The notes below the pieces were generated by a model. The model made no database searches and was not told where the DNA came from. It saw only the letters and a program-made list of their open reading frames with translations. From assembly GCA_030679635.1 (NCBI GenBank), contig JAUXSZ010000033.1, forward strand, positions 1-8,823: a stretch of 8,823 nucleotides of DNA, written 5' to 3'. The position numbers and the translations under genes are program-made. Positions 1 through 5,183 of the stretch are shown piece by piece; the first letter of the stretch is position 1; every line of letters starts with the position of its first letter. Source of the DNA: Sulfuricurvum sp. (GTDB taxonomy: Bacteria > Campylobacterota > Campylobacteria > Campylobacterales > Sulfurimonadaceae).

Positions 1-692
1 AAATCCTCCAGCTGACCATGCTCATAAATACCGCTTTCAGCAACAATAATTTTGCCATTGGGGATCAGAGGCATGAGATCGTAACTGAGATTCATGTTCA
101 TCTCAAACGTCTGCAAATTGCGGTGGTTAATCCCGATAATATCCGCACCCGCATAAATCGCTTTGGTAAGTTCAACCTTATCGTGTATCTCCACCAATGC
201 TTCCATCCCTAAATGGCGGGTGTAGTTCAACAACTCTTTAAGCTCACTCTTCGAGAGTGCCGCCGCGATGAGAAGGACAAAATCGGCGCCGTAAACCAAT
301 GCTTCAAGGAGCTGATATTTGGAGACGATAAAATCTTTGCGCAACAGGGGAATACTGACATAACGGCGAATCTCGGCGAGATAATCGAGATTGCCTTGGA
401 AAAAATGGGGTTCGGTCAAAATAGAGATCGCATTCGCTCCGCCACGCTCATAGCCTTGGGCAATGGCTACAGGATCAAAATCTTCACGAATCACCCCTCG
501 TGAAGGGCTCGCTTTTTTGACTTCTGCGATAATACGAAACGGCTCATCGACAGTCGACGTCAAGAAGGAGTACACATCACGAGGAGCACGGGAATTAAAC
601 GCCAAAGAGCGACCCAGCCACTCCATACTAAATTTTGCTTCACGCTCTTTTACGTCTTCTTTTGTTTTTTTGAGTATCTCGTCTAATATCAT
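1..692 (-). CDS. trpC: Indole-3-glycerol-phosphate synthase TrpC, 3' end missing
   Basis: This cytoplasmic enzyme of tryptophan synthesis closes the ring of 1-(2-carboxyphenylamino)-deoxyribulose phosphate to indole-3-glycerol phosphate. 230 residues are visible of a family that is usually about 260, so roughly the last 30 lie beyond the left edge. The (beta/alpha)8 barrel motifs occur in order: IAEVKKASPS (E57, K59), LRKDFI (K119), LVEIH (E168), GINHRNL (N189) and VAESGI (E219, S220). These line up in spacing with the catalytic Lys, Lys, Glu, Asn, Glu and Ser of characterised synthases. The position after N189 is His, where Asn is common. Two tandem ATGs lie at 695 and 692. The AAGGAG motif is only 2 nt from the first but 5 nt from the second, so I chose 692. 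The stop codon of the upstream TPR gene overlaps this start (TGATG), which implies translational coupling. No other trp gene is nearby; the gene is last in a mixed operon. Identification is very secure. Confidence 0.97.
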   Translation of the reverse strand, partial: MILDEILKKTKEDVKEREAKFSMEWLGRSLAFNSRAPRDVYSFLTSTVDEPFRIIAEVKKASPSRGVIREDFDPVAIAQGYERGGANAISILTEPHFFQGNLDYLAEIRRYVSIPLLRKDFIVSKYQLLEALVYGADFVLLIAAALSKSELKELLNYTRHLGMEALVEIHDKVELTKAIYAGADIIGINHRNLQTFEMNMNLSYDLMPLIPNGKIIVAESGIYEHGQLED

Positions 693-1945
693 CATTTCTC
701 CTTAGTTTTACACTTTTCAATGGCTTTAATATGCTCTTTTACTTCCGCTTCATCGGTACCGATCATTGATTCAACCTGTTTCATCAGACGCAACGCCTCG
801 GTACACTCCCCTTTTTTATAGTAGCCCCATGCCAGAGAATCGATGTAAAAGGGGGAATCGGGTTGTTTGACCAAAGCACGCCGGACATACTCCATCCCCT
901 CAGTCACATTGAGATCATGCTCAATCATCAAATAACCCAAATAATTGAGATAGATCGGATCTTCAATTTGCTCGTTGGCCTGTTTTAATCCCTCTACTAC
1001 CTCTTTCAATAAAAGGGCATCCTTTTGATCAGGAGCAGATTCATAGGCAAATACCGAACTTTGCGCTAAATAAAGGGGGTTGGCTTCGCTCTTGTAAAGC
1101 TTAAGGGCGAGAGCTGAGGCTTTTTGAAATTGCTTATCCCGCACATACAACTCCAGAAGCAAGAGATCATTTACCCCTGATTTTTCGAGTAAAACCTTCA
1201 ACTTTTGCCTATTCTGCTGATAAACATAAATTTTTACAGCCTCTTGGGCGATTACAGGATCATTCGAAAACTCATACGTCGTTTCATACATCTCTGCGGC
1301 ATCTTCTAATGCGCCGCTATCCGCATACAAACTTCCCAACCGTTTGCCTAAAATCTTCGAATTTCCATGGGTGCCGATATGCTTTTTTAAAAAATGGATT
1401 GCTTCTTGTTTTTGATCCAGCTGGGTATACATGATCAACGCCATTCGTTCTGCCGTCTCTTCATCATAGGTAATGTCATACGCTTTTTTCAACTCGCCGT
1501 AACTGCCTAAATAATTGCCAAGCTTCAAAAGGGATTCTCCGCTTAAGAGATAATCCGATGCTTCTTTCGTTTTCTCCGATAACACAAGTGCTTTATGAGA
1601 AGCTTCTGAATATTTCCCCTCTTTTAAAAGAGCAATGATATGAAAGCGCAGTAAAATTTTGTCCTCAGGCGACTGTGCAAGTGCCGCTTCTGTTGCCTTT
1701 GAAAAAGCAGCCATATCATTAGCAGACTCATACATACGCAATGAACTGTAAAGATACTCTTTTTTACCGGTTTTGAGATACAAGAATTCGAAATAGTGGG
1801 AGGCCAAAATATGTTTTTTACGAACCTGTGCATCCAATGCCGCCAAGATATAGGTCTCATCGGTTATCTCAATAGGCAGTTTAGCCTTAGCAGCCCCCTG
1901 CGCAAACAACGCAAACACGATTAAAATCAATAGGTGTCTCATCAT
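692..1945 (-). CDS. Secreted tetratricopeptide-repeat protein, function unknown
   Basis: The protein has about 417 residues and begins with a typical signal peptide (MMRHLLILIVFALFAQGAAKA). Cleavage is likely after AKA; there is no lipobox cysteine, so a soluble periplasmic protein is expected rather than a lipoprotein. The rest is helical and repeat-like throughout. The clearest TPR units are at the C-terminus: a NYLGYLM segment followed by EGMEYVRRAL, then SPFYIDSLAWGYYKKGECTEALRLM. Such proteins are protein-interaction scaffolds; no catalytic motif is visible. An upstream in-frame ATG at 1963 would add six residues (MSGDNW) before the signal peptide and has no ribosome binding site, so I prefer the ATGATG pair at 1945/1942. 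The gene overlaps the YkgJ-family gene upstream by 4 nt (ATGA) and trpC downstream by about 1 nt, so it is co-translated with both. The fold is well supported. The role is unknown; envelope assembly or gliding/secretion scaffolding would be guesses. Confidence 0.85.
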   Translation of the reverse strand: MMRHLLILIVFALFAQGAAKAKLPIEITDETYILAALDAQVRKKHILASHYFEFLYLKTGKKEYLYSSLRMYESANDMAAFSKATEAALAQSPEDKILLRFHIIALLKEGKYSEASHKALVLSEKTKEASDYLLSGESLLKLGNYLGSYGELKKAYDITYDEETAERMALIMYTQLDQKQEAIHFLKKHIGTHGNSKILGKRLGSLYADSGALEDAAEMYETTYEFSNDPVIAQEAVKIYVYQQNRQKLKVLLEKSGVNDLLLLELYVRDKQFQKASALALKLYKSEANPLYLAQSSVFAYESAPDQKDALLLKEVVEGLKQANEQIEDPIYLNYLGYLMIEHDLNVTEGMEYVRRALVKQPDSPFYIDSLAWGYYKKGECTEALRLMKQVESMIGTDEAEVKEHIKAIEKCKTKEK

Positions 1946-2319
1946 CCAATTATCCCCGGACATTCAGCTTTGAGTTCATCCACACGGTGGCGAAAATAAT
2001 CCCAAAAAGGGAATGTTCGACACTGAAGCGGTCGTGCCAAATAAATACTGCACCCGTTTTTTGAACGATCAAAAAACACACAGTCGTGCGAACCGTTTAC
2101 CAGTTTTTCTTTCAGAGAATAACGGTAACCCTCTTTGCGAATATAGGTACGGCGAAATTCACGTTCGTCCATCTCCAGTAACTTTGCGATGCCGGCTATT
2201 TCCGTTACGGAGACAAAGATATAACCGCTCTCACCGGTACAACAATTACCGCCGCACGAAGCACAAGCGGAAGAGTCAAATGCGTAGGTGAAGCCTTCTT
2301 GAGTCATAAAATCGGACAT
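1942..2319 (-). CDS. YkgJ-family cysteine-cluster (putative Zn/Fe-binding) protein
   Basis: This small cytoplasmic protein of about 125 residues carries the family's cysteine signature. Eight Cys occur at 19, 22, 26, 27, 80, 90, 100 and 120, arranged as CxxCxxxCC in CASCGGNCC, then DCVFF, GCSIYLARPLQCRTFPFW and a final ECPG. The family (PF03692) is described as a putative zinc- or iron-chelating domain; its biochemical role is not established. Two starts are possible. The ATG at 2319 gives MSDFMTQEG and a 16-nt overlap with the methyltransferase gene upstream. The ATG at 2307 gives MTQEG and a classic ATGA 4-nt overlap. Neither has a strong Shine-Dalgarno sequence, so translation probably depends on coupling. 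The downstream neighbour is the TPR gene, whose start overlaps this stop codon. Family assignment is firm; start choice is uncertain by four residues. Confidence 0.9.
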   Translation of the reverse strand: MSDFMTQEGFTYAFDSSACASCGGNCCTGESGYIFVSVTEIAGIAKLLEMDEREFRRTYIRKEGYRYSLKEKLVNGSHDCVFFDRSKNGCSIYLARPLQCRTFPFWDYFRHRVDELKAECPGIIG

Positions 2320-2999
2320 TTGATACTGTGCGCCTTTGCCTTGTCATAAATCGCCTGTACGGCGGGAGTATACCGATCGTTTTCAAACGTAATGAGCGGA
2401 GCCCATACGTTCATCGCCGACTTGCTGTTTTTTTTCAAATGGAGCATCACCAGCGTACTGGGACGATCGCTTTTGGAATGGACGAATTGTACATCAACGA
2501 CTCTTAATCCTGCACTCTCAAAAGCGCTGCAAAGCGGCACAAACTGTCGTGCATCGTAACAAATCGCCGCTTCCCCTTTTGGCTTCAGCACCCTTGCTAT
2601 TTTTCGGGCAAACGTCTCTATGGGGAGATGAATATTATAGCGCGCTTGATGCATCATCTGATTCTGTGAACGTGCGGAGCCTTCATGATAAAAAGGGGGA
2701 TTCGAGACAATCCAATCATACCCTTTTTCATCCGTAAAATCTGTAAAGTCCCCTTCGTGGAGAACGTATTCAATACCGTTAATCTGCGCATTACGGCGGG
2801 CAAATTCAGCATAAACACTCTGTTTTTCGATTCCCTCAAGAGCCACATCACAATCACGCCCTACTAAAAGCCCGACAATACCGCATCCCGCACCCACATC
2901 GAGCATACGACCTTTGGGATTGAATTGTGTGATAAATCCGTACAAAAGTATCGAATCGCTGTTATAGCAGTAGCCGCCGTCGGGCTGATAAAGGAGCAT
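2304..2999 (-). CDS. TrmN6/YfiC-type SAM-dependent N6-adenine methyltransferase
   Basis: This is a class I Rossmann methyltransferase of 231 residues. It shows the SAM-binding motif LDVGAGCGIVGL (33-44), an acidic residue at E58 after the next strand, D84 in EGDF, and the catalytic NPPFY tetrad-type motif at 100-104 (N-P-P-F/Y), typical of enzymes that methylate the N6 amino group of adenine. The N-terminal YQPDGGYCYNSDSILL resembles the opening of the E. coli YfiC family, which methylates A37 of tRNA1(Val). Length (about 245 in E. coli) and architecture agree with that family. Substrate specificity cannot be read from the sequence, and the related HemK/RsmC-like enzymes share the NPP motif, so tRNA modification is an inference. 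The start at 2999 has an AAGAG-like ribosome binding site 6 nt upstream. It is the first gene of the four-gene minus-strand operon and lies divergent to kdsB with only 55 nt between the two starts. Confidence 0.87.
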   Translation of the reverse strand: MLLYQPDGGYCYNSDSILLYGFITQFNPKGRMLDVGAGCGIVGLLVGRDCDVALEGIEKQSVYAEFARRNAQINGIEYVLHEGDFTDFTDEKGYDWIVSNPPFYHEGSARSQNQMMHQARYNIHLPIETFARKIARVLKPKGEAAICYDARQFVPLCSAFESAGLRVVDVQFVHSKSDRPSTLVMLHLKKNSKSAMNVWAPLITFENDRYTPAVQAIYDKAKAHSIKCPIL

Positions 3000-3015
3000 T
3001 TACGTCTCTTTGCGT

Positions 3016-3021
3016 TATGAT
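3016..3021 (+). promoter_or_regulatory. Candidate -10 box for kdsB
   Basis: TATGAT matches five of six consensus bases and sits 34 nt upstream of the kdsB ATG, giving a predicted leader of about 27 nt. A TTTG stretch lies a few bases upstream, but there is no recognisable -35. It faces the minus-strand -10 at 3029-3034, so the two promoters would overlap. Confidence is modest because the region is short and AT-rich. Confidence 0.35.
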
Positions 3022-3028
3022 TTAAGCA

Positions 3029-3037
3029 ATTATATCA
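3029..3037 (-). promoter_or_regulatory. Candidate promoter (extended -10) for the methyltransferase-trpC operon
   Basis: Read on the minus strand, this is TGATATAAT, a perfect TGn-TATAAT extended -10. It would start transcription around position 3022 and leave a leader of about 22 nt before the ATG at 2999. No clear -35 hexamer is seen, which is normal for Campylobacterota sigma-70 promoters. It is the only good candidate upstream of the first gene of this operon. The assignment rests on sequence pattern alone. Confidence 0.5.
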
Positions 3038-3054
3038 CTATATCAGGTTTAACT

Positions 3055-3774
3055 ATGATTATCATCCCTGCTCGTCTTGCTTCTACCCGTTTCCCGCAAA
3101 AAGTCCTCGCCGATATCGGCGGTTTACCGATGGTGATCCGCACTGCCAAACGGGTTGAATCCATTGACCGTGTTGTCGTTGCGTGCGACGATGAAAAAAT
3201 AGTGGAAATTTGTGCCTCGTATGGGGTTGAAGCGCGCCTCACCTCCACAACCCACAAAAGCGGAACGGATCGTATCAACGAATGTGCCCAGCTTCTCGAT
3301 ATTCCTGATGACGAACTCATCATCAACGTCCAAGCCGACGAGCCGTTTATCGAAACGGAAGTCTTGACCCTTTTGATCGAACGGCTCAATGCGCTCAAAG
3401 GACAAAATGCCGACTTCATTATGGCGAGCTGTTACAACGCCATCAACACCGAATCGGCGCAAGACCCTAACCTCGTAAAAGTGATCACCGATGTGGATCA
3501 CAACGCCATCTACTTTTCCCGTTCCCCGATCCCGTTCAACCGCAGCGGCGAAGCGAACTATTTCGGCCATATCGGGATTTACGGATTTACGAAAAAATCG
3601 CTTCACGATTTCTGCGCTCTGGGCGAAGCACCTCTTGAGGACATCGAAAAGCTCGAACAGCTCCGCGCCCTCTATCACGGTAAAAAGATCTCGATGGTAA
3701 AAGTTGCCAGCAGCGGGTTCGGGATCGATACGGTAGAAGATTTGGAGAGGGCAAAAAAGATTTTCGGAATCTGA
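3055..3774 (+). CDS. kdsB: 3-deoxy-manno-octulosonate cytidylyltransferase (CMP-Kdo synthetase)
   Basis: This cytoplasmic enzyme activates Kdo with CTP to CMP-Kdo, the donor used to build the LPS inner core, and so marks the host as a Gram-negative LPS maker. The 239-residue protein has the full family pattern. It opens with IIIPARLASTRFPQKVL (nucleotide-binding R7, R12, K16), followed by SGTDR (69-73), NVQADEP with the metal-binding D95, YFSRSPIPF, HIGIYGF, EKLEQLR and GIDTVEDL near the C-terminus. Length is normal for the family (about 240-250). A TTG at 3010 could extend the frame by 15 residues, but family members begin right at the MIIIPAR strand, and AGG lies 8 nt before the ATG at 3055, so I chose that ATG. 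The gene is divergent from the methyltransferase operon; it has no clear terminator and is followed by a separate small gene 97 nt downstream. Confidence 0.97.
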   Translation: MIIIPARLASTRFPQKVLADIGGLPMVIRTAKRVESIDRVVVACDDEKIVEICASYGVEARLTSTTHKSGTDRINECAQLLDIPDDELIINVQADEPFIETEVLTLLIERLNALKGQNADFIMASCYNAINTESAQDPNLVKVITDVDHNAIYFSRSPIPFNRSGEANYFGHIGIYGFTKKSLHDFCALGEAPLEDIEKLEQLRALYHGKKISMVKVASSGFGIDTVEDLERAKKIFGI

Positions 3775-3790
3775 TTACAAAACGACTTAA

Positions 3791-3820
3791 GTGACTTTCC
3801 CTTTATCTCCGTGCTACACT
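3791..3820 (+). promoter_or_regulatory. Candidate sigma-70-like promoter for the small gene at 3872
   Basis: GTGACT (3791-3796) and TACACT (3815-3820) are separated by 18 nt and resemble -35 and -10 boxes. Initiation near 3827 would give a leader of about 45 nt to the ATG at 3872. The placement, in the gap after kdsB, supports independent transcription of the small gene. Both hexamers are imperfect and the call is tentative. Confidence 0.35.
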
Positions 3821-3871
3821 GTTGCTATGTTTGAGGCGTACAATAATCCAACGCATACCAAAGGAGCAACC

Positions 3872-4213
3872 ATGTCACTCATAGAAATTTTTACCGATCA
3901 TGTTCTGAATAAAAAAAGTCTCAAAGATTATGTGGAGATACGAAAAACAATCCATGAGCGCGGAGAATTTAACGATGCGTCGCTGATTAGAGCCGAAGAG
4001 AACCTGCAGCGCCTCAAAAGAGAAGAGCCGGAGATTTACGAGCACATGTACGAGACGCTGAGGGAAATATACAAACGTAACAGCGGATTGTCTATCGAAT
4101 ACCCTGTCGATTTTTTCCGACAAATCCTTAAAATGTATAAAAACAGCTTGTCCGTACAGCAGGTGTATGAAGAGTACACGCGGACATTGGACCATTACCA
4201 CCACGATGTCTAA
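3872..4213 (+). CDS. Small, charged, helical hypothetical protein
   Basis: I do not recognise this gene. It would encode 113 residues that look almost entirely alpha-helical and highly charged, with alternating Lys/Arg and Glu. Examples are a KDYVEIRKTIHERGEF segment, EENLQRLKREEPEIYEHMYETLREIYKR, and a C-terminal helix ending in HYHHDV. It has no Cys, no signal peptide, no membrane segment and no HTH that I can identify. A soluble cytoplasmic, possibly dimeric or partner-binding protein is a reasonable inference, nothing more. The start is clear: AAGGAG at 3861-3866, 5 nt before the ATG. In-frame starts further upstream (ATG at 3827) lack a ribosome binding site. It stands alone between kdsB and the convergent NifX-like gene. 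The strong ribosome binding site and typical codon use argue that it is a real gene. A Pro occurs only at two or three helix boundaries (EEP, YPVD). Confidence 0.75.
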   Translation: MSLIEIFTDHVLNKKSLKDYVEIRKTIHERGEFNDASLIRAEENLQRLKREEPEIYEHMYETLREIYKRNSGLSIEYPVDFFRQILKMYKNSLSVQQVYEEYTRTLDHYHHDV

Positions 4214-4242
4214 TCGTCGGCAAGGGCTCCTTTATTACTATT

Positions 4243-4638
4243 TTACAAAAATTGAGGTGCCAATTCCATCAAAATCTTTTCGGCTTTCGCCTCTGTACCG
4301 TTGTACTTTTTGAGTTTTATCCCTAAGTTATTCATACTTTTTGCCGTATTTTTGCATGCCATTTTGACAACGAGATAATCACAATCACCAATAGCATCGG
4401 CCATCGTATCGTGAGCTTTGACGTGCTCCGTATCATTTTCATCGTGATCGCATGTATGGTGCTCATCATGGTCATGCTCCTGATCTTCTCCGGCAACTTT
4501 CGGGTTAGCGCGTAATTCCTCGAACGCAAACGATCGGAACATCCCCCCTTGAAGGGTAAAAACCGCAAAATATGGGGTATGACCGGCATTTCCCGCCATT
4601 TTAAGTGTCTCATCTACTACAGGTACGGCAATTTTCAT
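4243..4638 (-). CDS. NifX/NifB C-terminal-like (FeMo-cofactor biosynthesis fold) protein with His/Asp-rich insert
   Basis: The 131-residue protein belongs to the dinitrogenase iron-molybdenum cofactor biosynthesis family (PF02579). It opens with MKIAVPVVDE, continues GNAGHTPYFAVF, and later has MADAIGDCDYLVVKMACKNTAKSMNNLGIKL, matching the core where family members carry a conserved D/G-C-D stretch. Typical members bind Fe-S or FeMo cofactor clusters; many stand-alone ones in non-diazotrophs have no known role. Between the two halves (about residues 51-77) lies an insert with seven His, many Asp/Glu and one Cys (C63), which looks like a metal-binding loop for Ni, Zn, Co or Fe. No nif gene is nearby. 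GGAG lies 8 nt before the ATG. The gene converges with the small gene at 3872 across a 29-nt gap and has its own -10 box, separate from rpsO upstream. Family assignment is good; function and metal are unknown. Confidence 0.85.
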   Translation of the reverse strand: MKIAVPVVDETLKMAGNAGHTPYFAVFTLQGGMFRSFAFEELRANPKVAGEDQEHDHDEHHTCDHDENDTEHVKAHDTMADAIGDCDYLVVKMACKNTAKSMNNLGIKLKKYNGTEAKAEKILMELAPQFL

Positions 4639-4674
4639 AATAAAAGCTCCATTTATTTAGGGTTATTATTCACT

Positions 4675-4680
4675 ATTGTA
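4675..4680 (-). promoter_or_regulatory. Candidate -10 box for the NifX-like gene
   Basis: On the minus strand this reads TACAAT, followed by an A/T-rich leader of roughly 30 nt to the ATG at 4638. T-rich runs lie upstream in place of a -35 box. It sits just downstream of the rpsO terminator, so the NifX-like gene is probably transcribed independently of rpsO. Confidence 0.45.
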
Positions 4681-4718
4681 CTTTAAAAAATGGTAGGAAA
4701 AGAAAAATGTAGGAAGAA

Positions 4719-4737
4719 CTCCCCGAAAATCGGGGAG
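4719..4737 (-). terminator. Intrinsic terminator of rpsO
   Basis: A perfect 8-bp stem (CTCCCCGA / TCGGGGAG) closes on a 3-nt loop, 13 nt beyond the rpsO stop codon. On the minus strand it is followed by a U-rich tract (TTCTTCCTACATTTTTCTTTT) that is interrupted by C and A. The stem is very GC-rich compared with its surroundings. A 10-bp direct repeat (AGGAAGAACT) flanks it at 4711-4720 and 4741-4750. Confidence 0.85.
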
Positions 4738-4749
4738 AGAAGGAAGAAC

Positions 4750-5025
4750 TTAGATGTTGTCGCGGATGTTAAGCTCAGCAATTAGCTTGTTGTAGCTTGC
4801 ACGGTTTGTACGCTTCAAATAACGCATCAAACGACGACGTTGACCAACCAACTTCAATAGACCCAAACGTGAAGAGTGATCTTTTTTGAAGATTTTAAGG
4901 TGTTCTGTCAACTCAGCAATACGTGTTGAAAGAAGTGCAATTTGAACTTCGCTTGAACCGGTATCGCCTTCAGTACGTTGGTACTGTTTAATGATTTCAA
5001 TTTTTTTAGCCGTATCTAAAGCCAT
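4750..5025 (-). CDS. rpsO: 30S ribosomal protein S15
   Basis: S15 binds the central domain of 16S rRNA early in 30S assembly and contributes to a bridge with the 50S subunit. The 91-residue protein matches the family along its whole length (usual length 88-90). Visible landmarks are GDTGSSEVQIALLSTRI, the LTEHLKIFKKDHSSRLGLLKLVGQRRRLM helix pair that contacts rRNA (with the H-D-S-S turn), and YLKRTNRASYNKLI near the end. The ribosome binding site is ideal: AGGAGG (5036-5031) 5 nt before the ATG. The gene is monocistronic, with its own promoter at 5087-5100 and a terminator at 4719-4737, and is transcribed divergently from rrf2-flhA. The predicted leader of about 55 nt contains a hairpin, and S15 is known in several bacteria to repress its own mRNA. 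Autoregulation here is inferred, not shown. Confidence 0.99.
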   Translation of the reverse strand: MALDTAKKIEIIKQYQRTEGDTGSSEVQIALLSTRIAELTEHLKIFKKDHSSRLGLLKLVGQRRRLMRYLKRTNRASYNKLIAELNIRDNI

Positions 5026-5053
5026 AATAGCCTCCTGATGGGTAGTGAATTTA

Positions 5054-5076
5054 CTTGAAAAATAATTTTCTCAAAG
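5054..5076 (-). promoter_or_regulatory. Possible S15 leader hairpin upstream of rpsO
   Basis: The minus-strand RNA of this stretch can fold into a hairpin of about nine pairs, including two G-U, with one bulged U and a 4-nt AUUA loop. It lies inside the predicted rpsO leader, 17 nt upstream of the AGGAGG. Its position suits an S15 autoregulatory element, but the stem is A-U rich and could be fortuitous. I could not compute a folding energy or test covariation. Confidence 0.3.
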
Positions 5077-5086
5077 CAGGGTCAGA

Positions 5087-5100
5087 ATTATAGCCAAAAA
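5087..5100 (-). promoter_or_regulatory. rpsO promoter (T-tract plus extended -10)
   Basis: Read on the minus strand this is TTTTTGGCTATAAT: a perfect TATAAT (5092-5087) preceded by a T-tract and GGC. This resembles the T-rich -16 element plus -10 typical of Campylobacter-type sigma-70 promoters, which have weak or no -35 boxes. Initiation near 5080 would give a leader of about 55 nt. Confidence 0.75.
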
Positions 5101-5143
5101 ACTCTCTATCTGCTGTAAAATTCTCAAAAGTAACCTCTAATAC

Positions 5144-5157
5144 TTTTTGGCTATAAT
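5144..5157 (+). promoter_or_regulatory. rrf2-flhA operon promoter (T-tract plus extended -10)
   Basis: TTTTTGGCTATAAT is present with a perfect TATAAT at 5152-5157, giving initiation near 5164 and a leader of about 20 nt before the ATG at 5184. The sequence is identical to the rpsO promoter on the opposite strand. No -35 hexamer is evident. The leader carries the strong AGGAGG at 5173-5178. Confidence 0.75.
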
Positions 5158-5183
5158 AGCCTTTATAGATAGAGGAGGTGCCA

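Larger units (their letters stand above)
5087..5157. repeat. Perfect 14-bp inverted repeat spanning the rpsO/rrf2 divergent promoters
   Basis: The left arm ATTATAGCCAAAAA (5087-5100) and the right arm TTTTTGGCTATAAT (5144-5157) are exact reverse complements separated by 43 nt. Each arm is the extended -10 region of one of the two divergent genes. A second shorter inverted pair, CTCTATCT (5104-5111) and AGATAGAG (5167-5174), lies inside and across it; its right copy touches the rrf2 Shine-Dalgarno sequence. Confidence 0.85.

Noticed and set aside
3124..3678. Long open frame (184 codons) antisense to kdsB
   Set aside because: It lies wholly inside a well-conserved enzyme gene on the other strand, has no ribosome binding site or recognisable domain, and is a codon-bias shadow.
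3800..3830. Possible sigma-54 site (GTGC...TTGCT) upstream of the small gene
   Set aside because: The -12 TTGC-like part fits, but the invariant GG at -24 is missing at the required distance, so a sigma-70-like reading is better.
4214..4242. Bidirectional terminator between the convergent small gene and the NifX-like gene
   Set aside because: I looked for a hairpin in the 29-nt gap and its edges and found no stem of useful length.
5112..5143. IscR/NsrR-type operator between the rpsO and rrf2 promoters
   Set aside because: I tried to find a dyad such as GTnAC...GTnAC in the 43-nt spacer; GTAAAA and AGTAAC are direct-like, not palindromic, so no known operator could be assigned.
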